This document shows, in pieces, positions 9,637 to 18,985 of a stretch of 64,000 nucleotides of DNA. A model generated the notes under the pieces. The model was given only the letters and a program-made list of their open reading frames with translations, did no database searches and was not told where the DNA came from. The DNA is from an uncultured Acidobacteriota bacterium (GTDB lineage: Bacteria > Acidobacteriota > Blastocatellia > Pyrinomonadales > Pyrinomonadaceae): positions 1 through 64,000 of the forward strand of contig CALMYB010000003.1 of the NCBI GenBank assembly GCA_937873515.1, in the 5' to 3' direction. Position numbers and translations under genes: made by a program. The stretch's first letter is position 1. Each line of letters begins with the position of its first letter.

Positions 9637-10881
9637 TTAAGCCTGCGTAAGCGCGACGATCGGATCGAGTTTCGAGGCCTTCCAGGCCGGATATAGCCCC
9701 GCAACGATCCCGATCGAACTTGATACGACGATCGAAAGCACAATGTAGCCCGGTGTGATCGTCATCGTCATTCCGGCGAGGATCGTTATCAGCTGCACAA
9801 CACCGACCGCTAAGATCAATCCGGCCAATCCGCCGCAGATACAAAGCAGGGCGGATTCGATCAGGAACTGAAGCAGTATTTGCTTCCGTGATGCTCCGAG
9901 AGCCTTTCTCAATCCCACTTCAAAGGTTCGTTCCGTTACCGAAACGAGCATAATGTTCATCACGACGATTCCGCCGACGACAAGAATGATCATCGTGATC
10001 GGTACGACAACAGCGGCGATCGCTCCTGTGAACTGATCCATCTGCGAATTGAACTCGTCGGTGTTCACAAGGCTGAACGTGTCTTCTTCGCTGCCGGTGA
10101 GCTTTCTGTAATTCCTCAGCAGAACGCTCGCCTCGTCCATCGCCTCGGGGAATTCTTCCCGTGTGAGAGCATTGGCGTGGATCTGAACACCGTCACCTCG
10201 GTCAAAGATCTGCATATGCAGCGAGATCGGCAAGTAGACGAGCCGGTCCATCGGCGATCCCATAAAGGAACCGCGGGCTTTCTCGACGCCGATCACGGTC
10301 ACGGGAACACCGCGGACCTTTATCTCCTTGCCGAGTGCCGAACCCACCGGGAAATATTTATCCCTGACGTCGGCACCGAGAACCGTGACAGGGGCCGAAC
10401 GTTCGATCTCCTGAGCGGTGAAGAACCGACCCTCTTCGAACTCCTTATTCTCGATCTCGGCCATCTCCGGCGTCACGCCGCGGACGCCGACAGACGGCAT
10501 CTCGACGCCGTTCAGATCGAGATCCACCCTTCCGCCGACCTGGGCGGCGACATAAGAGCACGAAACGCAATTCTTGCGAACATATTGGTATTCGCCCCAA
10601 GTAACCTTCTTATTGCGGCGGTTCTTTCGTTCGTACTCCTCATCGGACATCCTCCCGGTCGATGCCATCCGTGTGATCATAAAATGTTCGGAGCCAAGGG
10701 CCTTCGACACTCGGTCCATCACGTAGGTCTTAAGGCCTGAGATGCTTGCTCCCACGACGACCACGGCGGCCACACCGATGATAATTCCGATCAGCGTCAG
10801 GAATGCACGAAGCTTGTGCTCGAGGATGGATTTCAACGCGATCACAAAGGCGTCTGTGTAAAATGAGTAAACCTCTCGCAT
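9637..10881 (-). CDS. ABC transporter permease, MacB/FtsX type
   Basis: About 414 residues from the ATG at 10881; the open frame reaches a TTG at 10962, but that adds a non-conserved basic stretch, so the shorter start is preferred with moderate certainty. The N-terminal helix follows ALKSILEHKLRAFLTLIGIIIG; a periplasmic MacB_PCD domain follows, then three helices with VSVTERTFEVGLRKALGASR. It is paralogous to the gene at 8359 and probably co-transcribed upstream of it (12-bp gap). The pair could form a heterodimer of permease subunits. Divergent from sucD at 11068. Confidence 0.87.
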   Translation of the reverse strand: MREVYSFYTDAFVIALKSILEHKLRAFLTLIGIIIGVAAVVVVGASISGLKTYVMDRVSKALGSEHFMITRMASTGRMSDEEYERKNRRNKKVTWGEYQYVRKNCVSCSYVAAQVGGRVDLDLNGVEMPSVGVRGVTPEMAEIENKEFEEGRFFTAQEIERSAPVTVLGADVRDKYFPVGSALGKEIKVRGVPVTVIGVEKARGSFMGSPMDRLVYLPISLHMQIFDRGDGVQIHANALTREEFPEAMDEASVLLRNYRKLTGSEEDTFSLVNTDEFNSQMDQFTGAIAAVVVPITMIILVVGGIVVMNIMLVSVTERTFEVGLRKALGASRKQILLQFLIESALLCICGGLAGLILAVGVVQLITILAGMTMTITPGYIVLSIVVSSSIGIVAGLYPAWKASKLDPIVALTQA

Positions 10882-11067
10882 AGGTACGCTGGTCCCGGAA
10901 TTCTTCGAAGGAGTTCGTTTCTTGGCAATCGCCTTTTTGTAGAACGACACGCCCGCCGGCAAAGTTCCGTAGAAGATAGAACGCTCCCGCAGCAGGCAGT
11001 ATCCGCTCGGCTGTGCTATACTCGACGTTTGTTTTCAATACCTTAGTTTTCAAGGAGCTATTCAAAA

Positions 11068-11952
11068 TTGAGTATCCTAGTCGATAAGAACACGCGCCTG
11101 CTCGTTCAGGGAATTACAGGCAAAGAAGGCACCTTCCACATGCTGCAGATGCGTGAATACGGCACGAATGTCGTTGCTGGTGTCACGCCCGGAAAAGGCG
11201 GTACCACGCACGAAGGCGTTCCGGTGTTCAACACCGTCGAAGACGCGGTCAAGGAAACCGGCGCGAATGTTTCCGTGATATATGTTCCGCCGGCATTCGC
11301 CGCAGACGCCATTATGGAAGCTGCGAACGCCGAGCTTCCGCTCGTTGTCTGCATCACGGAAGGCATCCCTGTCGCCGATATGGTCAAGGCCAATGAATAC
11401 CTCGCTTCCCGAAAAACGCGTCTGATCGGCCCGAACTGCCCCGGCATCATCTCGCCCGGCAAATGCAAGGTTGGAATCATGCCCGGCCATATCCACAAAG
11501 AAGGCCGCATCGGCGTCGTTTCCCGCTCCGGCACGCTCACCTACGAAGCTGTCGGCCAGCTCACCGCTCTGGGCCTCGGCCAATCGACGGCCATCGGTAT
11601 CGGCGGTGATCCGATCATCGGAACGACGCACACCGACGCTTTGCGTCTTTTTGAGGCAGACGAAGAGACCGACGCCATCGTAATGATCGGCGAGATCGGC
11701 GGCACTGCCGAAGAGGACGCCGCGGCGTTCGCCAAGGACAATGTCTCGAAGCCGATCGTTGCCTTCATCGCCGGTCAGACCGCTCCTCCGGGACGCCGCA
11801 TGGGCCACGCCGGTGCGATCATCTCCGGCGGCAAAGGAACCGCCTCAGAGAAGATGAAAGCTCTCGAAGAGGCCGGCATCCGCGTCGTCAATTCACCAGC
11901 TGACATTGGCAAGGCCATCGTTGACGTCCTCGGCTCGAAAGCCGCAGCCTAA
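11068..11952 (+). CDS. sucD: succinyl-CoA synthetase alpha subunit
   Basis: 294 residues. It catalyses the substrate-level phosphorylation step of the TCA cycle (succinyl-CoA to succinate with ADP or GDP) together with the SucC beta subunit. It has the CoA-binding Rossmann start [14 protein letters not shown], the segment [12 protein letters not shown], and the phospho-His region [15 protein letters not shown]. Translation probably starts at TTG (11068), because AAGGAG sits 10 bases upstream and no ATG fits. sucC, usually directly upstream, is not adjacent here. Confidence 0.95.
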   Translation: MSILVDKNTRLLVQGITGKEGTFHMLQMREYGTNVVAGVTPGKGGTTHEGVPVFNTVEDAVKETGANVSVIYVPPAFAADAIMEAANAELPLVVCITEGIPVADMVKANEYLASRKTRLIGPNCPGIISPGKCKVGIMPGHIHKEGRIGVVSRSGTLTYEAVGQLTALGLGQSTAIGIGGDPIIGTTHTDALRLFEADEETDAIVMIGEIGGTAEEDAAAFAKDNVSKPIVAFIAGQTAPPGRRMGHAGAIISGGKGTASEKMKALEEAGIRVVNSPADIGKAIVDVLGSKAAA

Positions 11953-12119
11953 ACGCATCCTCTGTCGTCAGAACCACCTGCGCCGGAACGGCGAACGCCC
12001 TCGTCCGCACCACGTCAGAACCGCCAGCTCCCCTCCTGCCCAAGGAGGGGTGGCCGAAGGCCGGGGTGGTGGGAGCAGCAGGCGGTCAGAATGTCGATCC
12101 TAGTATCCCGCACTCCCCA

Positions 12120-12147
12120 GGGCTTGCCCTTTGGCAGTGCGGTCGGG
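12120..12147 (+). repeat. 28-bp dispersed repeat, copy 1
   Basis: Begins GGGCTTGCCC (itself a small hairpin), continues TTTGGCAGTGCGGTCGGG, and is identical over 28 bases to 50820-50847. Both copies are intergenic and on the same strand, 38.7 kb apart. A shorter version starting GGGCTTGCCCTTT is at about 50920. Confidence 0.85.
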
Positions 12148-12588
12148 CTCGCCCGACCGTCGCGTCACCCACAAACACCTCGGAGGCGGCTCCGCCGCCG
12201 ACTTCTTGGCTCCGTAGGAGCCGCATGTTTGTAGCACGCCCATGCCCCATCATGCCCGGAGGCGGCTTGCCGCCGACAATGGCCTCGCATAGCCACGTCG
12301 TTTACGGCGTGGTTTAGGACGGAGAATAAATTCCGGGGAGGCGGCTTGCCCCGGACAAATCCCTCTGTCGCTCCTAACGGAGCTCCAGGATCTGTTCTGC
12401 GACCTCTTTCCCAGGGTGGCGGCCGCGGCCGCCTTACCCTGGGCTATGATCTCGCGTCCCCTACGGGGACTACATCAGGTGCAGGCCTCAAGGACCATCG
12501 ATGCGGCCACGAATGCACGGATCGGAAGCCCGATCGATCAAAAATTTCAAATCTGAAATGTGAAATTCGAAAACTCAGACGTGGCTCC

Positions 12589-12658
12589 ACGAACAACGAA
12601 CAACGAACCATCAACCACGAACAACGAACCACGAACCATCAACCACCAACCATCCACA
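12589..12658. repeat. 7-bp tandem repeat, about ten units
   Basis: Ten consecutive heptamers of the types ACGAACA, ACGAACC, ATCAACC and ACCAACC run without a break. The family resembles the CACCATT-like strings at the extreme left edge of the window. It is non-coding as far as can be seen. Confidence 0.75.
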
Positions 12659-12743
12659 ATCTTTCAAAGACCAACAACCAACACAAGGTTATCTGACCTC
12701 ACATTTTCATTTGAAGCACAAACCGCACGAAACGTATCAAACC

Positions 12744-12779
12744 GCACAAAATGCACGATTTGCACGATCTGCACAAAAG
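12744..12779. repeat. 9-bp tandem repeat, four units
   Basis: Units GCACAAAAT, GCACGATTT, GCACGATCT, GCACAAAAG follow one another. They belong to the same 9-bp family as 92-136, and a further unit GCACGAAAC lies at 12725-12733. Confidence 0.65.
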
Positions 12780-12863
12780 GTACCTTTTGGATCCGGAATT
12801 CCGAATTCCGCATTTCAGATCCCGCATCTCGAAAGAATCTATGAAAACATTGCTATTTTACTA

Positions 12864-12890
12864 TTGACTTAATTAAGTGTTGGCTATACT
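12864..12890 (+). promoter_or_regulatory. promoter with embedded palindrome before the ArsR-type gene
   Basis: TTGACT (12864-12869) and TATACT (12885-12890) are separated by 15 bases, slightly short for a sigma-70 promoter. Between and overlapping them is the perfect 12-bp palindrome ACTTAATTAAGT (12867-12878), a natural candidate operator for the downstream repressor. Transcription would begin near 12897, only about 3 bases before the GTG start, so the mRNA may be leaderless. Confidence 0.55.
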
Positions 12891-12899
12891 ATTCTGATT

Positions 12900-13226
12900 G
12901 TGGATACATTCAGCGCCATCGCAGAACCAAATCGGAGAAGGATCCTCGAGCTGCTTGCGGCCTTCGGCGCCCTGGCGGCGAGCGACATCTACGCGCGGTT
13001 CGGTACAACGCACGCGGCCGTATCCCAGCATCTCAAGGTGCTGAGAGAGGCCGGACTTGTTGACGTCGAAAAGCGAAAACAGCAGCGGATCTATACATTG
13101 AACGCCGACAAGATCGCCGAATTCGAAGTCTGGGTCAAGCGATTCACAGAGAGGACCGACGAAGCATTCTCCCGACTAGATGCTCTGTTGGAAACAGAGA
13201 AGACGAAACTTTCAGGAGAAAAATAA
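12900..13226 (+). CDS. ArsR-family winged-helix repressor
   Basis: 108 residues from a GTG. The chain shows the compact ArsR winged helix: EPNRRRILELLA, helix-turn-helix with THAAVSQHLKVLREAGLVDVEKRKQQRIYTLN, then an amphipathic C-terminal helix. No metal-binding Cys pair is present, so it is the non-metal subtype usually paired with an SRPBCC gene. The stop TAA overlaps the next gene's ATG (TAATG), so the two are translationally coupled, and autoregulation through the palindrome at 12867 is likely. Confidence 0.9.
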   Translation: MDTFSAIAEPNRRRILELLAAFGALAASDIYARFGTTHAAVSQHLKVLREAGLVDVEKRKQQRIYTLNADKIAEFEVWVKRFTERTDEAFSRLDALLETEKTKLSGEK

Positions 13227-13726
13227 TGACGAATAAGACAGAGATCAAAGCCGAACCGGACAAACAAGAACTCTTTATCATCCGCGAGTTCGATGCACCG
13301 CGGAAACTGGTATTTCGCGCTTACGCCGAGCCGGAACTCTATGCAAAATGGGTCGGGCCGAATGACCTGGCGATGACGATCGAGAAAATGGACGTGGTCG
13401 ACGGCGGTTCATATCGCTTCATTCACGAACGGGATGGCCAGGAATACGCATTTCACGGCGTTTATCACGAGGTACTCGCGAATGAACGGATCATCGGAAC
13501 GTTCGAGTTCGACGGGCTCCCGGAGAAAGGCCACGTCATTCTCGGCACGACACGTTTTGAAGATCTCCCGAACGGACGCTCGCGGATCGCCCACCAATCG
13601 GTCTTTCAGACGGTCGAGGATCGTGATGGAATGCTGCAGTCCGGCATGGAGCGAGGCGTAAGTGAGGGCTACGAAAAGCTCGACCACCTGCTCGGCTCGA
13701 TGAAGGACCTGGCCGGGACGGCATGA
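13226..13726 (+). CDS. SRPBCC (AHSA1/START-like) protein coupled to ArsR
   Basis: 166 residues, AHSA1-type fold: REFDAPRKLVFRAYAEPELYAKWVGP at the start, a central GGSYRFIHERDGQEYAFHGVYHEV, and a C-terminal helix MERGVSEGYEKLDHLL. These small hydrophobic-ligand-binding proteins accompany ArsR repressors in many genomes; the ligand is unknown. AGGAG at 13214 serves its ATG, which overlaps the upstream stop. Confidence 0.9.
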   Translation: MTNKTEIKAEPDKQELFIIREFDAPRKLVFRAYAEPELYAKWVGPNDLAMTIEKMDVVDGGSYRFIHERDGQEYAFHGVYHEVLANERIIGTFEFDGLPEKGHVILGTTRFEDLPNGRSRIAHQSVFQTVEDRDGMLQSGMERGVSEGYEKLDHLLGSMKDLAGTA

Positions 13727-13852
13727 ACGATAGCGATTCACTGGCGTAATGGCCAATAAAGGCTTCGCCGCGAATTCACGAATTTGATCTTTCCGAACTC
13801 GTGTTTTCGCGGCTAAATTGTCTTCTTACTTCGCGGTTTCGCCACGAGGCCC

Positions 13853-14827
13853 TTACGCTTTTGCTTTCTGAACCTCTTCGATCAAGACCGGGACGGCCTC
13901 AAACAGATCGCCCACGATGCCGTAATCTGCGATATCGAAGATCGGGGCTTCGGCATCCTTGTTAATGGCAACGATCGTGCCCGAATTCTTCATTCCGACG
14001 ATGTGCTGGATGGCGCCAGAAATGCCTAGCGCCAAATAAAGCTTTGGGGCAACGGTCTGGCCCGAGGAGCCGATCTGGCGGTCGATCGGCAGCCAGTCTG
14101 AATCACAGATCGGGCGTGACGCGGCAAGATCGCCTCCGAGGGCTTCGGCAAGCTTTTCGGCAAGGGCGATATTCTCCTGCGACTTGATGCCGCGGCCAAT
14201 TGCGACAATGACGTTAGACTTTGTCAGATCGACAGACGCCTTTGCCTCCTGAAAAGCAGCTTCCGAGGTCATTCTGACGGCGCCAACGTTCACTTCGCGA
14301 CTCTCCGTCGTGGCAGTTCCCGAAGCAGCATCGTCCGGGCGGAAGGCACCGGACTGAAACGTCACAAAATACGGCGCATCACCGCCGAGCGACACATCGG
14401 CATCGAGTTTGCCGAGGAAAATCCGACGCGTAAGGACGAGTTTGCCGCCATCGACGCGATATCTAATGCAATCCCCAACAACTTCGCGTCCGGCACGCGC
14501 GGCGACCTTCGGAGCAAAGTCGCGCACTTGGTATGTGTGCGACATCACGACATACTGCGGACTTTCAGCGTCAATAACGGCCGAGAGAGCATCAGCGTAA
14601 GCGTCCGGCGTGTATTGGGCGAGCTTTTCGTTCCTGGCGACGATCACTTTCTCTAGATCGTAACCCGCGATCTCGCTCGATATCGGACAATCCTTATCAC
14701 AAAAGATCACGGCAGACGCTTTGAGCCCGAGATCGCTACCGATCTTCTGTGCCGCCGCTATTGCCTCGATCGAGGCCTTGTTCAATACACAGTCCTTGTG
14801 CTCGATGAATACCAAAATATCGCTCAT
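13853..14827 (-). CDS. etfA: electron transfer flavoprotein alpha subunit
   Basis: 324 residues. With EtfB it carries FAD and shuttles electrons from acyl-CoA and other dehydrogenases to ETF-quinone oxidoreductase. The N-terminal half is the Rossmann-like domain; the C-terminal FAD domain has [61 protein letters not shown] and a terminal [15 protein letters not shown]. Normally next to etfB, but here an FG-GAP gene lies between the two (14981-16633), with its own hairpin at 14923. It therefore probably has its own promoter in 14828-14922. Confidence 0.95.
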   Translation of the reverse strand: MSDILVFIEHKDCVLNKASIEAIAAAQKIGSDLGLKASAVIFCDKDCPISSEIAGYDLEKVIVARNEKLAQYTPDAYADALSAVIDAESPQYVVMSHTYQVRDFAPKVAARAGREVVGDCIRYRVDGGKLVLTRRIFLGKLDADVSLGGDAPYFVTFQSGAFRPDDAASGTATTESREVNVGAVRMTSEAAFQEAKASVDLTKSNVIVAIGRGIKSQENIALAEKLAEALGGDLAASRPICDSDWLPIDRQIGSSGQTVAPKLYLALGISGAIQHIVGMKNSGTIVAINKDAEAPIFDIADYGIVGDLFEAVPVLIEEVQKAKA

Positions 14828-14922
14828 AGATCGAAAATACCTATATAAAATCGAATTGAAATTATGCCAAGAATCCGCCTTGTAAGCAACTTTGGGACGG
14901 ATCGCGGCAGCCTTCCAAATGT

Positions 14923-14952
14923 GAAGAGGCTGCCCTTGCGGACAGCCTCTTC
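14923..14952 (-). terminator. stem-loop after the FG-GAP gene
   Basis: Perfect 10-bp arms GAAGAGGCTG and CAGCCTCTTC with a 10-base loop, 29 bases after the FG-GAP stop. There is no long T run on the minus strand, so it may work as a weak terminator or as an RNA 3' stabiliser. Confidence 0.55.
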
Positions 14953-14980
14953 AAACGCAGCTTTGCTGCGATCTTTGACG

Positions 14981-16633
14981 TTACGGGTTGGCCGAAGCCG
15001 GAACCGGCTTGTCGGACGCCAGTCCAAAAGGCACGACTGTGAGCCCTGCGGTCGATCGGTTTATCCACCAAGTACCGCCGCGGTAGATCGCGAGGTCTTC
15101 CGTACCGTCTCCATCGTAGTCGCCCGGAACGGGAACGTCACCCGACGCTCCGAACTGGAACACCGAGGTCTGTGAATCGCTGCTTCTTACGATGTACCAA
15201 GTTCCATCCGAAGGACGGAAAACGGCAATGTCGGTCTTCGAATCTCCATCGAAATCGCCCTGGACGGGAATGTCGCCGGCCGCACCGAGCACACCTGAAA
15301 GCACACCGCCGCCCGAAAGCGGGCCTGCCCAGGTGCCGTTAGTGTAGGTGATCGGATCGGACTTGCCATCGTTGTCGTAATCACCGATGACCGGCGTTGT
15401 CCCCGGAACATTTGTGACGACCAGGCCGCTCGTACTGCCTAGAATGTAAAAATTCGATTCGGACGAGCGATAGATCGCTACATCGGCCTTGCCGTCGCCA
15501 TCAAAATCGCCTACGGTCGGAACATCGCCGGTCGATCCCCAGGCGTATCCCTTCAGGGTCAAATCTGAGCTGTTCAGGATATAGAAATCCGCAGCTCCTT
15601 CAGTGTCGTTGGCGCGGAATATCGCCACGTCTGCCTTGCCGTCATCATCGTAGTCGGCCGGGGCAAGAACGTCCGTTTCGATTCCCCAATGAACAGCAAC
15701 AAAGCCGCCGCCCGATTGACGGTACCAGTTGCCTTCGCTCGGGCGATAGACAGCAACGTCCGTTTTGCCGTCGCCGTCGAAGTCAGCTCTTGACGTCGCG
15801 GTCGGAACACTCGAGGAAGTACCTACAAGCTTGAACGGAAAGTCCATCTGAACATCCGGAGCGGAGGCCGGGTTCCCGGCGTCTAGAGCATCGGTCCATG
15901 CGGTTCCGTTCCACTGACGTCCGTTCCAGCCGGGTTGGGTGCGACTCCCGACCACAGTACCGAGCGGTGCAAAATGAGCCGCATTTGCCGCGACAGCAGT
16001 TTGGAAATCGACCCAATAGGTGCCGGGACCCAGCACTTGCGCCGGGCTAACGTTGATGTTGTTCTGCCAAACCTTTCTGGTCGTTCCCGGCGTTGAGGGT
16101 GCCGGCACGACCGTACCGCCGATCCTGTAAGTAAGGGCATCTGTGGACGTTGCCAGTCGGTTCGTTGTCGTGTCGCCGAAAATTATCGACGAGCCGGAGT
16201 CGCCGGGGCGACCGCTCCAGATCTGAAGCGTCGCTGCCGTGATCGGGCTCGTCGTTCCGGTAAACCCTGTCTGATATGCAAACGTGACCACCTGATCGAT
16301 CGTCCAGGTTTGGCCTGCCGGAACGGTGAAATCATCCGCGCAGCGAAATACCGTGGTGGTCAATGAGCAGCTGGTTCCGAGCGTGGTGTTTGCCTCCGTC
16401 GTATTGCCGGTATCATGCTGGAGCTCGCTCCATTGCGTGCCCGTCGGCGCTGCGACGCCGCTTTCTGTCATCGTGCCGCTCGGCAACGGAGCGTTATCGT
16501 AAAGGTAAGGTGATCCAACTGTTGAAACCGCCGTCTTTGCTGTTGTGTCGGTTGCCGACCAAAGGCAAAGAATGGCCAATGTGCCGATCGCGAGAACTCC
16601 CGTGATCAGACGAAGGGATTTTCTAAGGTTCAT
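14981..16633 (-). CDS. secreted protein with FG-GAP/VCBS beta-propeller repeats
   Basis: 550 residues from the ATG at 16633 (AAGGAG 8 bases upstream; the longer frame to 16855 is rejected). Signal peptide about residues 1-35 (LRLITGVLAIGTLAILCLW). A beta-rich domain (about 40-275) of unknown type contains paired Cys (GTSCSLTTTVFRCADDF). The C-terminal half has about six repeats of the form DFDGDGKTDVAVYRPSEGNW, each with a DxDxDG calcium loop, building an integrin-like propeller. It is probably exported and involved in adhesion or binding. It sits between etfB and etfA. Confidence 0.88.
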   Translation of the reverse strand: MNLRKSLRLITGVLAIGTLAILCLWSATDTTAKTAVSTVGSPYLYDNAPLPSGTMTESGVAAPTGTQWSELQHDTGNTTEANTTLGTSCSLTTTVFRCADDFTVPAGQTWTIDQVVTFAYQTGFTGTTSPITAATLQIWSGRPGDSGSSIIFGDTTTNRLATSTDALTYRIGGTVVPAPSTPGTTRKVWQNNINVSPAQVLGPGTYWVDFQTAVAANAAHFAPLGTVVGSRTQPGWNGRQWNGTAWTDALDAGNPASAPDVQMDFPFKLVGTSSSVPTATSRADFDGDGKTDVAVYRPSEGNWYRQSGGGFVAVHWGIETDVLAPADYDDDGKADVAIFRANDTEGAADFYILNSSDLTLKGYAWGSTGDVPTVGDFDGDGKADVAIYRSSESNFYILGSTSGLVVTNVPGTTPVIGDYDNDGKSDPITYTNGTWAGPLSGGGVLSGVLGAAGDIPVQGDFDGDSKTDIAVFRPSDGTWYIVRSSDSQTSVFQFGASGDVPVPGDYDGDGTEDLAIYRGGTWWINRSTAGLTVVPFGLASDKPVPASANP

Positions 16634-16875
16634 AACTTTTCTCCTTTTCAAACTAGAAAGATTCCTCGAAGAACAACGATTTGCAAATACCTTTCTCATC
16701 AGATCCGAAAGGGTGATCGAACCGCGAGGACCGTTGTTCGACTCCAACAAAAAAGGTCGTAATGTTGACCGAGTTACAAACGATAATGCCCTAAGTGAGC
16801 GAGAAAGCCAAACCGCCTTTGTCGCTAAGCCATTAACGCAAAGCCGAATACACAAGTGGCCCGACCCGTCGACGC

Positions 16876-16906
16876 AAAAAGCCCGACACTGCTGACAGTA
16901 TCGGGC
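16876..16906 (-). terminator. factor-independent terminator after etfB
   Basis: Arms GCCCGACACTG and CAGTATCGGGC pair with one mismatch around a 4-base loop. On the minus strand the stem is followed by five T, the classic terminator form, 30 bases after the etfB stop. It closes the yceD-to-etfB operon. Confidence 0.8.
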
Positions 16907-16936
16907 GGATAGAAAGCTGAAGATGTTGAACTTGGC

Positions 16937-17713
16937 TTAGATCACGCGGACTTCGTTCCTTAGCTTTTCGACGAGTTCAACGGCGCCTTTCTTAGCGTCA
17001 CCATCACCAAGTATTTGGGTCTGCTTTGTTTTTAGGGGCATATAGATCTTCTCGATCTTGGTCGCTGAAGCAAATGGCTCGACCGTCGGCGTAACTTCGC
17101 GGATCTCTTTTGATTTCGCGGCCATAATACCCTTTAGCGAAGCATATCTGATCTGTGAGATGCCGGATTGGATCGTAAGAAGGGCGGGAAGGTCATAGGT
17201 AAACCATTGATACCAGCCGCCTTCGAGTTCGCGTTTGATGCGGATCTTGTCACCGAGGCTTGCCCGATCGACCTCGATCACGATCGTCGCATGCGGGATA
17301 CCGAGCAGTTCTGCGAGAATGACGCCGGTCTGCCCGAAGCTCGCATCATCTGACTGCAGGCCGGAGAAGATCAGATCGGGGGTCTCGTCGCGAATCGCAT
17401 CAGAGATCGTCTTAGCGATCTGATATGCAGATAGCGACTTCGTATCGTCAACGACGATGTGTATCGCACGACTCGCTCCGCGAGCCAAGGCGTCCTTTAT
17501 AACGGTCTTCGCAGACTGCGGCCCGAGCGAACACACAACGACTTCGCCCTCGCCCTTTGCCTCGACCGTCCGAAGGGCCTCTTCGAGAGCGTACCCGTCG
17601 GACTCATTCGTCTGCAGAGCGACATCGGCTTCGTTGATCCATTTCTCATCGCCGGCGATGCGGAGAACCGCATCCTTGTTGGCGACCTGCTTCATTAGAA
17701 CAATGATCTTCAT
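16937..17713 (-). CDS. etfB: electron transfer flavoprotein beta subunit
   Basis: 258 residues. It has the ETF beta domain starting MKIIVLMKQVANKDAVLRI, EADVALQTNESDGYALEEAL, and the AMP/FAD-side signature VEVDRASLGDKIRIKRELEGG. It starts only 6 bases after the fabF stop, so it is read through from the fatty-acid operon, and it is followed by a strong terminator. Its partner etfA lies 2.1 kb downstream as a separate unit. The link to fab genes suggests coordination with acyl chain metabolism, but that is inference. Confidence 0.93.
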   Translation of the reverse strand: MKIIVLMKQVANKDAVLRIAGDEKWINEADVALQTNESDGYALEEALRTVEAKGEGEVVVCSLGPQSAKTVIKDALARGASRAIHIVVDDTKSLSAYQIAKTISDAIRDETPDLIFSGLQSDDASFGQTGVILAELLGIPHATIVIEVDRASLGDKIRIKRELEGGWYQWFTYDLPALLTIQSGISQIRYASLKGIMAAKSKEIREVTPTVEPFASATKIEKIYMPLKTKQTQILGDGDAKKGAVELVEKLRNEVRVI

Positions 17714-17719
17714 CTTGCT

Positions 17720-18961
17720 TTATTCGGAAAACCTCTTAAAGATCAGGCATGCATTTGTGCCACCGAACCCAAAATTATTCGAGAGGACATATTCGGCCGA
17801 ATGTTCCCGAGCTTTGTTCGCCACGTAATCAAGATCGCAATCCGGATCTGGCGTCTTATAGTTGATCGTCGGCGGCACAACGTTCTCGTTCAAGACCTTC
17901 ACGGAAAATACGGCCTCGAGGCCGCCGGCGGCACCTAGAGCGTGGCCGGTCATTGATTTCGTCGAGCTGACCGGGATCTTGTAAGCACGCTCACCAAAGA
18001 CCTTCTTGATCGCGAGCGTTTCGAATTTATCGTTATACGGCGTCGAGGTGCCGTGGGCATTGATGTAATCAATGCTGTCAGGCGAAATTCCGGCATCTTT
18101 CAGTGCCCGCTGCATAACGGCGATCGCGCCCGAGCCGGTCTCATCCGGCATCGTAACGTGAAACGCATCGCCGCTCATTCCGTAACCGACGATCTCACCC
18201 AGGATATTCGCACCGCGTTTTCGGGCGAACTCGAGCTCTTCAAGTATCAGAATGCCCGCACCTTCGCCGATGACGAAACCATCGCGTTCCAGATCAAACG
18301 GCCTTGAAGCCGTTTTAGGGTCGTCGTTACGGGTCGAAAGTGCACGCATCGAAGCAAAACCTGCAACCGACATCGGAGTGATCGCGCTTTCGGCGCCGCC
18401 ACAGATCATCGCGTCCGCATCGCCTCGTTCGATCAAGCGAAAGCTGTCGCCGATAGCGTGCGCACCTGCCGAACAAGCGGTCGCGGTAGCAGAATTGGGT
18501 CCTTTGGCACCGTGCCGGATCGAGACATTGCCCGAAGCGAGATTCACGATCGCCGAAACTATGAAGAACGGCGACACACGATCCGGCCCGGATGTGAGCA
18601 GCTTCTCGTGTTCGCGCTCGATCGCCCAGAAATCGCCGATTCCCGAACTGATATAGGTCCCGACCATTTCGGCGTTCGAGTCGTCAATCACGAGGCCGCT
18701 GTTTTTTACGGCTTCGTCCGCGGCGGCGAGGGCAAAATGGGTGAATGCGCCCATTCTCCGAGCCTCTTTCTTATCAAGGAATGAAAGCGGGTCGAAGTCC
18801 TTGACCTCACAAGCGAATTTCACCGAGAAGTCCGATGCATCGAACTTCTTGATATAGTCGGCACCGCTCTTGCCATCAAGCAAAGACTGCCAAGTCGTTG
18901 GCACATCGTTGCCGACGGCCGTTACCAGACCAAGTCCTGTTACAACTACTCGACGCTTCAT
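17720..18961 (-). CDS. fabF: 3-oxoacyl-[ACP] synthase II
   Basis: 413 residues. Condenses malonyl-ACP with acyl-ACP in chain elongation. KAS II features: [17 protein letters not shown], active-site Cys in [13 protein letters not shown], the two catalytic His in [11 protein letters not shown] and [15 protein letters not shown], and a C-terminal [14 protein letters not shown]. It follows acpP in the operon with a 12-bp-armed stem-loop between the two (18986-19022), which may lower fabF expression relative to acpP. Confidence 0.97.
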   Translation of the reverse strand: MKRRVVVTGLGLVTAVGNDVPTTWQSLLDGKSGADYIKKFDASDFSVKFACEVKDFDPLSFLDKKEARRMGAFTHFALAAADEAVKNSGLVIDDSNAEMVGTYISSGIGDFWAIEREHEKLLTSGPDRVSPFFIVSAIVNLASGNVSIRHGAKGPNSATATACSAGAHAIGDSFRLIERGDADAMICGGAESAITPMSVAGFASMRALSTRNDDPKTASRPFDLERDGFVIGEGAGILILEELEFARKRGANILGEIVGYGMSGDAFHVTMPDETGSGAIAVMQRALKDAGISPDSIDYINAHGTSTPYNDKFETLAIKKVFGERAYKIPVSSTKSMTGHALGAAGGLEAVFSVKVLNENVVPPTINYKTPDPDCDLDYVANKAREHSAEYVLSNNFGFGGTNACLIFKRFSE

Positions 18962-18985
18962 ATAGTGTTCATTTTAGATGCCAAA

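Larger units (their letters stand above)
11953..12863. repeat. repeat-filled intergenic region of about 0.9 kb
   Basis: No credible gene. The stretch is a mosaic of short palindromes and minisatellites: hairpin CCCCTCCT/AGGAGGGG (12030-12050), a GC hairpin CGGTCGGGC/GCCCGACCG near 12140-12159, GGCTCCGTAGGAGCC near 12210, repeated GGAGGCGGCTTGCC blocks near 12258 and 12338, and ACGGAGCTCC/GTCCCCTACGGGGAC elements. It ends in 7-bp and 9-bp tandem arrays. Such dense intergenic palindromes resemble REP-type elements, but no transposase of that kind is in the window. Confidence 0.75.

Noticed and set aside
12900-13726. ArsR-SRPBCC pair as a novel regulatory system
   Set aside because: This pairing is a common, well-known arrangement; only its promoter geometry is of interest.
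14981-16855. 624-residue version of the FG-GAP protein
   Set aside because: The ATG at 16633 has a strong AAGGAG and a signal peptide directly after it; the upstream part is not conserved-looking.
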